Assembly (NCBI RefSeq): GCF_000706765.1
Contig: NZ_CP006018.1
Coordinates: 434,001-498,000, forward strand
DNA from: Bifidobacterium [indicum] DSM 20214 = LMG 11587
GTDB lineage: Bacteria; Actinomycetota; Actinomycetes; Actinomycetales; Bifidobacteriaceae
Direction: 5' to 3'
DNA: 64,000 bases
Part shown: piece by piece, positions 55,251 through 62,714 of the stretch
How positions within the stretch are numbered: the stretch's first letter is position 1
Layout: every line of letters begins with the position of its first letter
Notes under the pieces: generated by a model
The model's database searches: none
The model's input: only the letters and a program-made list of their open reading frames with translations
Told to the model about the DNA's origin: nothing
Made by a program: the position numbers and the translations under genes

Positions 55251-55376
55251 AGCCGCTCACTTTGCTTGTTAACTGACATTTAAACAGTAGAGCAAATTTT
55301 GACTTTGTGCAAACCAGGTGTTTAGATGATAAAGAGCAATTCGTTCTGTTAAGCAGATTGAGTGGAGTGATTCACA

Positions 55377-55793
55377 ATGAGTACCGCGAGTATAGAGGCT
55401 GTGCAAGAGACCTCGTACGATCATGCAGATTATGAAGACCAGGTGCTTCGTTTCAACATAAAGATGCTGCTCGCCGCTTCTCCCAGCATTAATCAGACGA
55501 GCCTCGCCAAGCTTTTCCATATCACGACGGCGGGAATGTCATACAAACTCAACAGACCAGGCCGCTTATCTTTCAAGGATGTAATCCTTATCGCCGATGA
55601 ATTAGGCACCTCAGTACAAGCCCTGATGGACGATTCCATCTACCGGCGCATGACGGAATGGGGTCAGGTAAACCAGAAGGGTACAGAAATAGGTAGTCAG
55701 GACCTAGTTGCAGAGAGCAAAGCTAGGTATTTCGTTATGCCTGAGTCTTCAGAGTGCCCCGGATGCGATTCGAACGCACGACACCTTCTTTAG
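55377..55793 (+). CDS. HTH (XRE-like) DNA-binding protein ending inside tRNA-Arg 2 (right arm)
   Basis: A protein of 138 residues beginning MSTASIEAVQE, with GGAG nine bases upstream. The HTH region is NQTSLAKLFHITTAGMSYKLNR and is followed by ADELGTSVQALMDDSI, shared in pattern with the left-arm protein. Identity between the two is low except at the end, where YFVMPESSECPGCDSNARHLL is nearly the same because the frame enters the antisense strand of tRNA-Arg 2 and stops opposite its anticodon. Confidence 0.8.
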   Translation: MSTASIEAVQETSYDHADYEDQVLRFNIKMLLAASPSINQTSLAKLFHITTAGMSYKLNRPGRLSFKDVILIADELGTSVQALMDDSIYRRMTEWGQVNQKGTEIGSQDLVAESKARYFVMPESSECPGCDSNARHLL

Positions 55794-55827
55794 GAGAGAA
55801 GTGCTCTATCCCCTGAGCTACCGGGGC
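55755..55827 (-). tRNA. tRNA-Arg (CCT), copy 2
   Basis: Same 73-base cloverleaf as copy 1 with anticodon CCT, but with G in the D-loop (AGGGGAT), the more usual sequence. TACAGT about ten bases upstream may be its -10 element, with CCGACA 16 bases before that. It is oriented toward copy 1, so the two are an inverted pair about 1.5 kb apart. Confidence 0.94.
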
Positions 55828-55928
55828 AACGCGTACTACTGTACCACGCCTGGCGCCCGTGTCGGGAGGCTCCGTGTTCTGGGAAACGGGGCACTCCGTG
55901 AACCCTGCAACCTGAATGCCTGGAAAAT

Positions 55929-55975
55929 CCGGTCAGAGCACTTGCCATGAGGAATCTCGGCAGCACTGTGACCGG
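55929..55975 (-). terminator. Terminator of the right-arm Excalibur gene
   Basis: On the minus strand CCGGTCACAGTGCTGCC pairs with GGCAAGTGCTCTGACCGG, with one bulge and one mismatch, followed by ATTTTCC. It is homologous to the left-arm hairpin at 53816. Confidence 0.8.
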
Positions 55976-56002
55976 ACTGAAATATGCAGGTTTCCTTACC
56001 TG

Positions 56003-56644
56003 TTATTCGCAGGCTATACCATCGTGGTCGCGATCGAGTGCAGAACGATACCCAGGCTGCCCTGCATAAAGAGGGGCTCTGCCAGCCGCTCGTACCGCAT
56101 CGCAGTTTTGATAGTACGCATACGTATCTGGCGCAGGAGCCGACATCTGGGATCTCTGCTGAATTTGCTGCTGAGCCTGCTGTTGGGCCTGCTGAGCCGC
56201 CTTTTCCTGCTCGGCCTTTTCCTGCTCGACCCGTTCTTGCTCGGCTTTTTCCTGCTCGGCTTTTTCCTTGGCTGCCTTCTCCTCTGCCGCCTTCTTCTCT
56301 TCCTGCTCCTTATCCCACATATCCGCTTTCTGCGAGGCCGTCTTCAAATCGCTCTTGGCGCTATCAAGCTCCATGCGCATTCTTTGAAGTTCATTCTGGG
56401 TATCGGAGTACTTGGCACTCAGGTTTTTGTATTCATGAGATTCAGTAGGTTTTGTCTCGCCGCATGAGGCTGCACCTATACCAACAAGAAAAGCCACAAG
56501 CGAAGTGGCCCACGGGAACTTCTTCCCGGATTCTGACGGCTGCTTTGAATCCTGAGGCTCCTCCGGAGAGGGCGATGACGGCGTTGACTTTCGATTTACC
56601 GTACTGGTCAGGATTTTCGACATTCTTTTTGTTGCATCATCCAT
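56003..56644 (-). CDS. Glutamate-rich coiled-coil membrane protein with Excalibur domain (right arm)
   Basis: A protein of 213 residues starting MDDATKRMSK, with GAGGGGAAAGG upstream. The layout equals the left-arm paralogue: hydrophilic start, hydrophobic segment ending in AASC, and a KPTES motif. A long helix follows, then the Excalibur domain NCDAVRAAGRAPLY...DRDHDGIACE. The helix here is Glu/Lys/Gln-rich (repeats of EQEKA), a likely coiled coil, where the paralogue has Lys-rich repeats. The Excalibur domain suggests calcium-dependent envelope function; the actual role is unknown. Confidence 0.85.
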   Translation of the reverse strand: MDDATKRMSKILTSTVNRKSTPSSPSPEEPQDSKQPSESGKKFPWATSLVAFLVGIGAASCGETKPTESHEYKNLSAKYSDTQNELQRMRMELDSAKSDLKTASQKADMWDKEQEEKKAAEEKAAKEKAEQEKAEQERVEQEKAEQEKAAQQAQQQAQQQIQQRSQMSAPAPDTYAYYQNCDAVRAAGRAPLYAGQPGYRSALDRDHDGIACE

Positions 56645-56833
56645 GATGGACAGAGCCTTTCCCCTCTGTTGATCCCCTTCGACCTGCAGCGAGTCAATTA
56701 CAGCACTCTTGCGCAGTCCGCATACCATAATACCGGAAACAGGATGCGAGCCGGACCGGCAGTACTTGAGGTGAAGCTACGCCCACAAAGCGGGACCGCA
56801 TGCACTGCCGGCTCTCTACACCACCACGGCCCC

Positions 56834-57404
56834 TTATTCGTCGTTCCTGGCCCGCTTTACAACATTACGAATGAAGTCTGTTTTGGCTTCGGTGTAGGCG
56901 GGGCGGTTGTATTTGAACTTTGAGAGCAGGTCGAGTTTGAGCGCCGCATAGTCAGCTGCTACTTTCGGATGACCTTCGAGATAGTCCCGGAAAACCAGTT
57001 CGTCCCAATCTCCAAGCCGCTTAAGGTGCAGATGGTAGACCTTGTCGGCGAATCCGTCTTCCGTATAGCCCCTTGCTGAGGTCGACTTCGCCTCCACTGA
57101 TGTCTTGGTACATGACGAACCAGCCCGCGCTTTCCAGCTCTTCAACGATTCGCCTCATATCCGTATTCGGTCTTACCTGGAGGAGGATATCCACAATTGG
57201 CTTGGCCAACAACCCCGGAACGGAGGTACTGCCAATGTGGTCGATCCTGCTGATTGCATCCCCCAATGTGCTGAGCAGATTCTCTTCTTCCTCCTTGTAA
57301 TAGTCCTCCCACACATCTTGGTGCTCCACAAGCTCAATGGGAAACAAGCGCCATAGTTCTTCCTTGCTCATTTCCGTCAGCCGTTTCCTTGTCATGACCA
57401 GCAT
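56834..57404 (-). pseudogene. GrpB-family protein with one frameshift (right arm)
   Basis: Residues up to SGGEVDLSKG (nucleotidyltransferase-fold GrpB/UPF0157: FPIELVEHQDVW, RIDHIGSTSVPGL, KPIVDILL) are in one frame. After GGGG, CCCC on the plus strand at 57069-57072, the rest continues in another: GYTEDGFADKVYHLHLKRLGDWDELVFRDYL to the end. Removing one G restores a full-length protein of about 189 residues. The same G-run breaks the left-arm copy. A true pseudogene, a programmed shift or an assembly error are all possible. Confidence 0.85.
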
Positions 57405-57570
57405 CCCCCCGCTTGGTAGATTGGATATCAGCCCAGAGACTATGCCTCATAGGCTTGATAGGGTAATCATAAGTTGCACCTGCCGGTTTCGGTGCAGGTC
57501 TTTTCCACGGCAAGGAAGTCATAAGTCCAGATTTCTTGATTGCGGACACCGGACGCGAGGAGCCTAACCA

Positions 57571-58176
57571 ATGGATATGAACATCAACATACTGTTGTTC
57601 GAGGAATTCGAACCTCTCGACGTCTTCGGGCCTTTCGAGGTTTTCTTCAACACCCCTGGTGTCCGAAACCGGCTCTTCTGCCTGGATGGGCCGCAGGTGG
57701 TGTGTGGGGCTGGTCATGTTCCGGTCTCCGCCGTAGGACCGAACGAGATTGACCATCGTGGGATTCTCCTCATCCCCGGTGGCGATGGCACGCGTCCCCT
57801 CAGCAAGGACCGTCGGTGGTTGGATAGGCTCGGAGAACTTGCATCCGAAGCTTCACAGGTGCTGACCGTCTGTACAGGGTCGGCCCTGCTGGCAGCCACA
57901 GGCCTGTTGGACGGCCGCCGAGCGACTTCGAACGACCTGGCCTTCGACTGGGTGACCAGTGTAAGTGATCGAGTCACCTGGATTCGTGATGCCCGCTGGA
58001 CGGTAGATGGGAACTTCCGCACCTCATCAGGCATCTCCGCCGGTATCGATATGGCCCTCTCCTTCATTGAGGACATGGTCGGCCCTGATGCTGCGGACCG
58101 GGCAACCACTGAAATGGAATACGTCCGCAACAGGGATTCGAATTTCGACCCCTTCTCCCGGTCCAATACTCACTAG
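57571..58176 (+). CDS. DJ-1/PfpI family protein (intact copy)
   Basis: A protein of 201 residues from ATG 57571 behind GAGGAG. It has the class I glutamine amidotransferase-like fold. The nucleophile elbow is TVCTGSALLAATG, with the Cys at the strand-helix turn, preceded by GILLIPGG. The FEPLDVFGPFEVF start matches DJ-1/PfpI proteins related to the N-terminal domain of GlxA-type regulators. The C-terminal DNA-binding domain of those regulators is missing. It diverges from grpB. Possible roles include glyoxalase-, amidase- or isonitrile hydratase-like activity; none can be chosen. Confidence 0.87.
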   Translation: MDMNINILLFEEFEPLDVFGPFEVFFNTPGVRNRLFCLDGPQVVCGAGHVPVSAVGPNEIDHRGILLIPGGDGTRPLSKDRRWLDRLGELASEASQVLTVCTGSALLAATGLLDGRRATSNDLAFDWVTSVSDRVTWIRDARWTVDGNFRTSSGISAGIDMALSFIEDMVGPDAADRATTEMEYVRNRDSNFDPFSRSNTH

Positions 58177-58237
58177 AACCGATACAGAAAACCACCCTGA
58201 AGAGGACATCGTACACGTTTCAGGAAGAAGGGATGAT

Positions 58238-59251
58238 ATGAGTGGGGAAGAGGATGTGCAAGGTTCGAAGATTCTGACCGATGTGAGGGAAGCCGGTTCG
58301 AATCAGACGCCGGGCAAGGATGATGCAGACCCTGCCGAGGGGTCGGGTCGCCCTCGGTGGTTGCTTCCGGTTGTTTCGGCCGTTGTTGTGGTTGTGTTTG
58401 TCGTGACTGGCGTAGCCTCCTGGATGGTGGTTTCCGGCAGGGACCATGACCGTGAGGCGGAGCGGTGCTCCCGGGCTGTGGCCCTTCTGGAGAGGCCGGC
58501 CGGCGGGTCAGCCGCCAGGGTGGCGCGCTGGCGGGAGGCGGCTGAGGTTAGCTCCGACCAGGTCAAGGACGTGAAGACGGTGATCGCCATGGCCAGGGCC
58601 GTGAAGAACGCCGGCGGTATCAGGCCGCAGACCTTTGGCTGCGACGCGTCCATGACGACGCAGGACCTGAAGGCTGCTGCCGACAAGGCCGAGGGTCTAA
58701 ACGGCCGGTACGGCGAACTGGACCAGGCCGCGAAGGCGGTCCTGGCCTCCCGCGACGCGAAGGACCTGGACGACGCACGCACCGCCCTAGATGCGAAGAA
58801 GGAAGAGGCCTCCAGACTGCTGGGCGACAGCGACGGGAAGGTGGCGGACAACGTCTCCCGCGAGGCTTTGCAACAGGCCATCGGACAGGCCGAGCAGACC
58901 AAGGGTGACAAGGCACAGGCCTGGCGGGATGCTGTTGGTCCTCTCCAGGCGGCCATCGACCAAGTGAACGCCTCCATGCAGGCCAAGGCCCAGGCGGACC
59001 AGCAGGCCGCAGAACAGGCCGCCCAGGAAGCTGCACGGCAGCAGGCACAGGCCGCCCAACAGACGGCCTCATCCTATCGGCCCTCCTATGGGCAGAACGG
59101 AGGTGGCGGCTGGGCAATCCCCGCACCGGCACAGCAACCCGCACCTTCGTTACAGGGAAGTTCGGGTTACGGAAACTGGCGCGACCGGCTCAAAGGGAAT
59201 ACCACTGGCGGCAATGGTTGTAATCCGGATGGTTCTTGTGGCATTGGCTGA
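58238..59251 (+). CDS. Single-pass membrane protein with extracytoplasmic helical domain
   Basis: A protein of 337 residues starting MSGEEDVQGS at 58238, with AGGAAGAAGGG upstream. One membrane helix (about 43-68, VVVVVFVV) follows a short acidic cytoplasmic part. The outside region is Ala/Asp/Lys-rich and helical, with two Cys (CSRAV and FGCDAS). It then turns into a Gln/Ala coiled coil and a Gly/Pro/Ser-rich tail with CNPDGSC. The layout resembles colicin-transporter-like or cell-wall-associated actinobacterial proteins. It begins 28 bases after the palindrome, so its promoter lies in or next to the right arm. Confidence 0.75.
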   Translation: MSGEEDVQGSKILTDVREAGSNQTPGKDDADPAEGSGRPRWLLPVVSAVVVVVFVVTGVASWMVVSGRDHDREAERCSRAVALLERPAGGSAARVARWREAAEVSSDQVKDVKTVIAMARAVKNAGGIRPQTFGCDASMTTQDLKAAADKAEGLNGRYGELDQAAKAVLASRDAKDLDDARTALDAKKEEASRLLGDSDGKVADNVSREALQQAIGQAEQTKGDKAQAWRDAVGPLQAAIDQVNASMQAKAQADQQAAEQAAQEAARQQAQAAQQTASSYRPSYGQNGGGGWAIPAPAQQPAPSLQGSSGYGNWRDRLKGNTTGGNGCNPDGSCGIG

Positions 59252-59512
59252 TTAGCACAGGAGAAAGCTGCTTTGTGAGCCACTGGCAATCATTGCGTGC
59301 AGCTGATCATCCCTGTAGTCAGGGGTAATCATGGTGACTGTTGTTCCGTGGCGATTTCGGCCATATACGGGCAGAGCATGCCCGACGATATGCGTGGGCG
59401 AAGGTGCAGAAGCTTGCCTGTGCAAGGGTGTAGGTGCTGTATCTGATGGGGAGTGGCGTAGCGCGGTCTGGGTAAAATGAGATCAGCTCTGAATCGTGTT
59501 CGAAAGGCGTAT

Positions 59513-60538
59513 ATGGCGAAGTTCCGGCAGTCTTTTCTGGTTCGACTGGTGTTCGGCTGGTTGGCACGGATTCTGGCCTTGGTCTCCCTGCTGGTGCTGG
59601 GTGCCAGGATGCTGCCTGCCTGGTTTCCTGTCATCCCGTATCTTCCGGACCTTGTGTCGCTTACACCTTGGCTGATTCTGGTCGATCTCCTTGCGCTGGT
59701 CCTTGCGTTGACGGCTTCCAAGTGGATGACCGCCCTGATCCTGGTTGGTGCCTTGGCTCTGAATGTCTCCTGGCAGTACCCCTTTTACAGCGGGGGTCGG
59801 GATATCTCGGATGTGTCCATGACAAGGATGGCCTTGGGGCATCCAGACCGGAACGATGGCGTCGCCCGGGTCATGACCGCGAACGTATACAAGGGGCAGG
59901 CAGACGAGCACGCGATCGTCAACGCTGTCAAGGAGAACCGGGTGGAGGTTCTGGCGCTTCAGGAGACGACGGACGACTTCGTCCAACGGCTTCAAGATGC
60001 CGGTATCGATGAATATCTGCCATATAAAAAGGTGTCCTCGGCCGACGGGATGTATGGCAACGGCCTGTGGACAGCGGCCCCGATGGGGTCACCTTCCCGG
60101 GATGATGTGGATTCCCGGGCCTCCATGATGCCGGCCGGGAGCATCGACTTCAATCAGGGTTCCACCAGCATTCGTTTTATTTCGGTCCATACGACCTCGC
60201 CCACACCCGGGTACTGGTCGGACTGGCGCGACAGCATCGACGACATGAACAGTCTCAAGCAGCACATCCACACCAGGTATGTGCTGATGGGGGATTTCAA
60301 CTCCACGTACGATCATGCCGTGTTCCGTGATTTCCTGGGAGACAGATTCCAGGATGCCGCCCATATGGCTGGGCATGGGATGACCATGAGCTGGCCCACC
60401 GACCGTTCGTGGGTTCCAAGGGCGGTTGCCATCGATCATGTGGTGGTCGACCAGGGCATCAGGGCAAGCCAGATGCAGACCTTGACCATTCCCGGGTCGG
60501 ATCACGCGGCCTTGCTCGCGACGTTGGAGGTTGACTGA
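59513..60538 (+). CDS. Endonuclease/exonuclease/phosphatase family membrane protein
   Basis: A protein of 341 residues beginning MAKFRQSFLV with GAAAGG upstream. Three hydrophobic segments in the first 105 residues anchor it; the rest is an extracytoplasmic EEP domain. The motifs are TANVYKG, LALQET (metal Glu), MGDFNST and SDHAALLATLEV (catalytic His). The family includes nucleases, sphingomyelinases and phosphodiesterases, and the substrate cannot be inferred. It converges on xseB with only 31 bases between. Confidence 0.87.
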   Translation: MAKFRQSFLVRLVFGWLARILALVSLLVLGARMLPAWFPVIPYLPDLVSLTPWLILVDLLALVLALTASKWMTALILVGALALNVSWQYPFYSGGRDISDVSMTRMALGHPDRNDGVARVMTANVYKGQADEHAIVNAVKENRVEVLALQETTDDFVQRLQDAGIDEYLPYKKVSSADGMYGNGLWTAAPMGSPSRDDVDSRASMMPAGSIDFNQGSTSIRFISVHTTSPTPGYWSDWRDSIDDMNSLKQHIHTRYVLMGDFNSTYDHAVFRDFLGDRFQDAAHMAGHGMTMSWPTDRSWVPRAVAIDHVVVDQGIRASQMQTLTIPGSDHAALLATLEVD

Positions 60539-60569
60539 GCGGGGCCGAAAGGACCGGTTCGAACCGAAT

Positions 60570-60890
60570 TCAGGCGTCCAGGTTGGACTGGGTTCCTGCC
60601 TGGGCGCCGGCGCTGGCCTGCTCCTCCTGGGCGGCATCGAGCTTTGCCCGGACCTGACCCAGAAGTTCCTGGGCACGTTTGGCCAGGGCTTCGCCAATCT
60701 CCCACTGTCGCATGGAGGCATCCAGGTCCAGTCCGCCGGCTTCCAGGGCCTGAACCGCCTGGATGAGCTGGTCGCGGGCCTGCTCATAGGGGAGCTTGGC
60801 GATGGTTTCGCGTTCCTTGTCGGTCAGGGCCGAAGCCAGCTCGGGTGCTTCCTGCCTGCCCTTCGTCTGCTTGGTGGATGATTCACTCAT
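60570..60890 (-). CDS. xseB: Exodeoxyribonuclease VII small subunit
   Basis: A protein of 106 residues. The family core LPYEQARDQLIQAVQALEAG, followed by LDLDASMRQWEIGEAL and the helix to LLGQVRAKLD, is complete. Ser/Lys-rich and Ala/Gln-rich tails are added at both ends. It lies 77 bases downstream of xseA in the same direction; the products form exonuclease VII, which degrades single-stranded DNA. Confidence 0.95.
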   Translation of the reverse strand: MSESSTKQTKGRQEAPELASALTDKERETIAKLPYEQARDQLIQAVQALEAGGLDLDASMRQWEIGEALAKRAQELLGQVRAKLDAAQEEQASAGAQAGTQSNLDA

Positions 60891-60967
60891 TGATGCTCCT
60901 TGTGGGATTTGTCAGTTGCTTGGTTCGTATGTGGAAGGCATGCGGGCCATGGCGGCATGGGTCGGTA

Positions 60968-62281
60968 TCAACCGGCTGCAACGACCCTGGTTTCAATCTT
61001 CCCCTCCTTGACCGTAAGGGTCAGGTCCTGGTCCTCGGATACCTGGTCGGGACTGCTGACCACCTTGCCATTGGCGGTCTGTACCACCGCGTAGCCCCTG
61101 TCCAGAGTGGACTGGGGGGAGAGGGCAGTCAGGGAGGATTGGAGTTTCTCCACCGTAAGGGAGGCATCATCCACAATCCGCCGGAGGGCGATGTCCAGGC
61201 GGACCCTGGAATCGTCGACCAGCCGTTGGGGCTTGTCCAGCATGGTCTGCGGCTTGGTGAGACTGGGTCGATTGGCATACCCCTCAATCAACCGTGTCTC
61301 GCCCTCGACCATGGTCTGGATACGGGATTCGATTCGTGTCCGGGCTTCCAGGACGATTGCCTCCTGCTCAACCAGGTCGGGCACCACACGCTTGGCCGCG
61401 TCGGTGGGTGTGGAGGCTCGCAGGTCGGCTGCCAGATCGATCAGGGTCCAATCATCTTCGTGCCCGATGGCTGAAACGATGGGTGTCCGGCAGGCTGCGG
61501 TCGCCCGAACCACGGTCTCGTCGGAGAACCCGAGCAGGTCCTCGAAGCTGCCGCCGCCCCTGGCCACGATAATGACATCGACATCGGGGTCTTGATCGAG
61601 TTTGTTTATGGCCTGGACCACCTCGGGCGGGCACTGCGGTCCCTGCACGTGGGCGTGAACCACTGTGAACTCAATCGTGGGCCAGCGCAGACGGGCATTG
61701 GTGATGACATCACCCTCGGCCCTTGCCTTGGGAGCGCAAATCAATCCGATCCTCGCCGGAAACTCGGGTAGGGGGATCTTGTTCTCCGCGTCGAAGAGAC
61801 CTTCGCCCTTGAGCTTCCGTCTCAGCTCATCGATCTGCTCTTTCAGGTCGCCGGTACCGACGCGCTTGATCCGGTCGGCCATGAAGCTGAGCCTGGTCTG
61901 CTTGGTCCATAGGTCGGGCCGGCCATGCACCACCACGCGGTCCCCCTGGCGGAAGTCCCTGGCCTGGGTGGCGAAGGCCCTGAACCCCATGACGTTGAGG
62001 GATATGTCTTCGAAGTTGTCGCGGAGGGTCAGATATGCCGAACCGGTGCGTCGTGTATTGATCTCGACGATCTGCCCTTCAATCCAGGCCCCGGGCCAGC
62101 GTGCCACTGCATCGTGGTACTTCTGACTGAGTACGCTGACCGGCCACGGGTCCTCCTCGGTGGTGTCCCGTGCCAACCGGGGCAACTGGTCCAGAGGTTT
62201 GGGGGCCGGGCCGCCCGGCCCGGCTGAAACGGCGGGGGCGCTCATCGTTCCGTCCACATCCGAACCCATGTATGCTCGCAC
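60968..62281 (-). CDS. xseA: Exodeoxyribonuclease VII large subunit
   Basis: A protein of 437 residues from GTG 62281, chosen because AGGAGG lies six bases upstream; later Met codons have weaker sites. The N-terminal OB fold (WIEGQIVEIN, YLTLRD) binds single-stranded DNA. The catalytic domain shows IGLICAPKARAEGD, VDVIIVARGGGSFEDLLGF and SAIGHEDD. A long helical region for the small subunit follows, then LDRGYAVV. Length is typical. Confidence 0.96.
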   Translation of the reverse strand: MRAYMGSDVDGTMSAPAVSAGPGGPAPKPLDQLPRLARDTTEEDPWPVSVLSQKYHDAVARWPGAWIEGQIVEINTRRTGSAYLTLRDNFEDISLNVMGFRAFATQARDFRQGDRVVVHGRPDLWTKQTRLSFMADRIKRVGTGDLKEQIDELRRKLKGEGLFDAENKIPLPEFPARIGLICAPKARAEGDVITNARLRWPTIEFTVVHAHVQGPQCPPEVVQAINKLDQDPDVDVIIVARGGGSFEDLLGFSDETVVRATAACRTPIVSAIGHEDDWTLIDLAADLRASTPTDAAKRVVPDLVEQEAIVLEARTRIESRIQTMVEGETRLIEGYANRPSLTKPQTMLDKPQRLVDDSRVRLDIALRRIVDDASLTVEKLQSSLTALSPQSTLDRGYAVVQTANGKVVSSPDQVSEDQDLTLTVKEGKIETRVVAAG

Positions 62282-62714
62282 CTGTTGCCTCCTGACCGCT
62301 GGCTCCGCCGGACAGACCAGCTGACCGGGCTATGCCCCATCCGGCCTGGCCGGTGCCATGAAAAGTCCTTTCAGGGTCTCTCAATACGGGGACAAATACC
62401 CAACGAATATGAGATGGGATGCTGTCCGCCCCCAGGTTCGCAAAGAGGTTGGCAACCCAGCTGTTTCACCAAGGGCAAAATACGATAATCCTGGGGAACA
62501 GCGGGCGGAGAAATGCGCCTGCCTGGTGCAAAATCCTATTGTTCTGCGGCAGCTGGTGGGGTCCCTAAGGAGTGATTGAAAGTGCATCACGGGGAAACGC
62601 CATCAAGTTCGGAGCCGTTGACTCCCTGGCGGTAGCATTGTGAGAGCAAGCCAGGTATTATGAGGGGTTTATTTTTGGTCCCATCATGGCGGTCTCACGG
62701 ATTGAGGTTGTTTC
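62282..62714 (+). other. Intergenic region between divergent xseA and activase gene
   Basis: These 433 bases include the xseA ribosome site at 62288-62293. TATTAT near 62656 is a possible -10 element for the following gene, in a locally AT-rich stretch before it. No RNA gene or coding sequence with its own ribosome site and typical codon use was found. Confidence 0.45.

Larger units (their letters stand above)
54980..58210. repeat. Right arm of the large imperfect inverted duplication
   Basis: Mirror of 51879-54960 with the same six-gene order in the opposite orientation. The match with the left arm ends exactly after GAAGAGGACATC at 58210, 28 bases before the next gene. This arm keeps the complete pfpI and a full-length (though frameshifted) grpB, so it looks closer to the ancestral state. 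Confidence 0.85.

Noticed and set aside
55269-55520. 83-codon minus-strand frame opposite the right-arm HTH gene
   Set aside because: Overlaps the conserved HTH region and its divergent promoter; no homology to anything in the other arm.
57334-57756. 140-codon minus-strand frame opposite pfpI and grpB upstream DNA
   Set aside because: Antisense of a conserved protein with no ribosome site; it equals the sequence context lost in the left arm.
51879-58210. Integrated phage or ICE with attL/attR
   Set aside because: Attachment sites should be direct repeats and an integrase should be present. The tRNAs are inverted and no recombinase gene was found, so only a relic can be suggested.
62285-62488. 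67-codon frame upstream of the activase gene
   Set aside because: No ribosome site, odd composition, and overlap with the xseA ribosome site region on the other strand.
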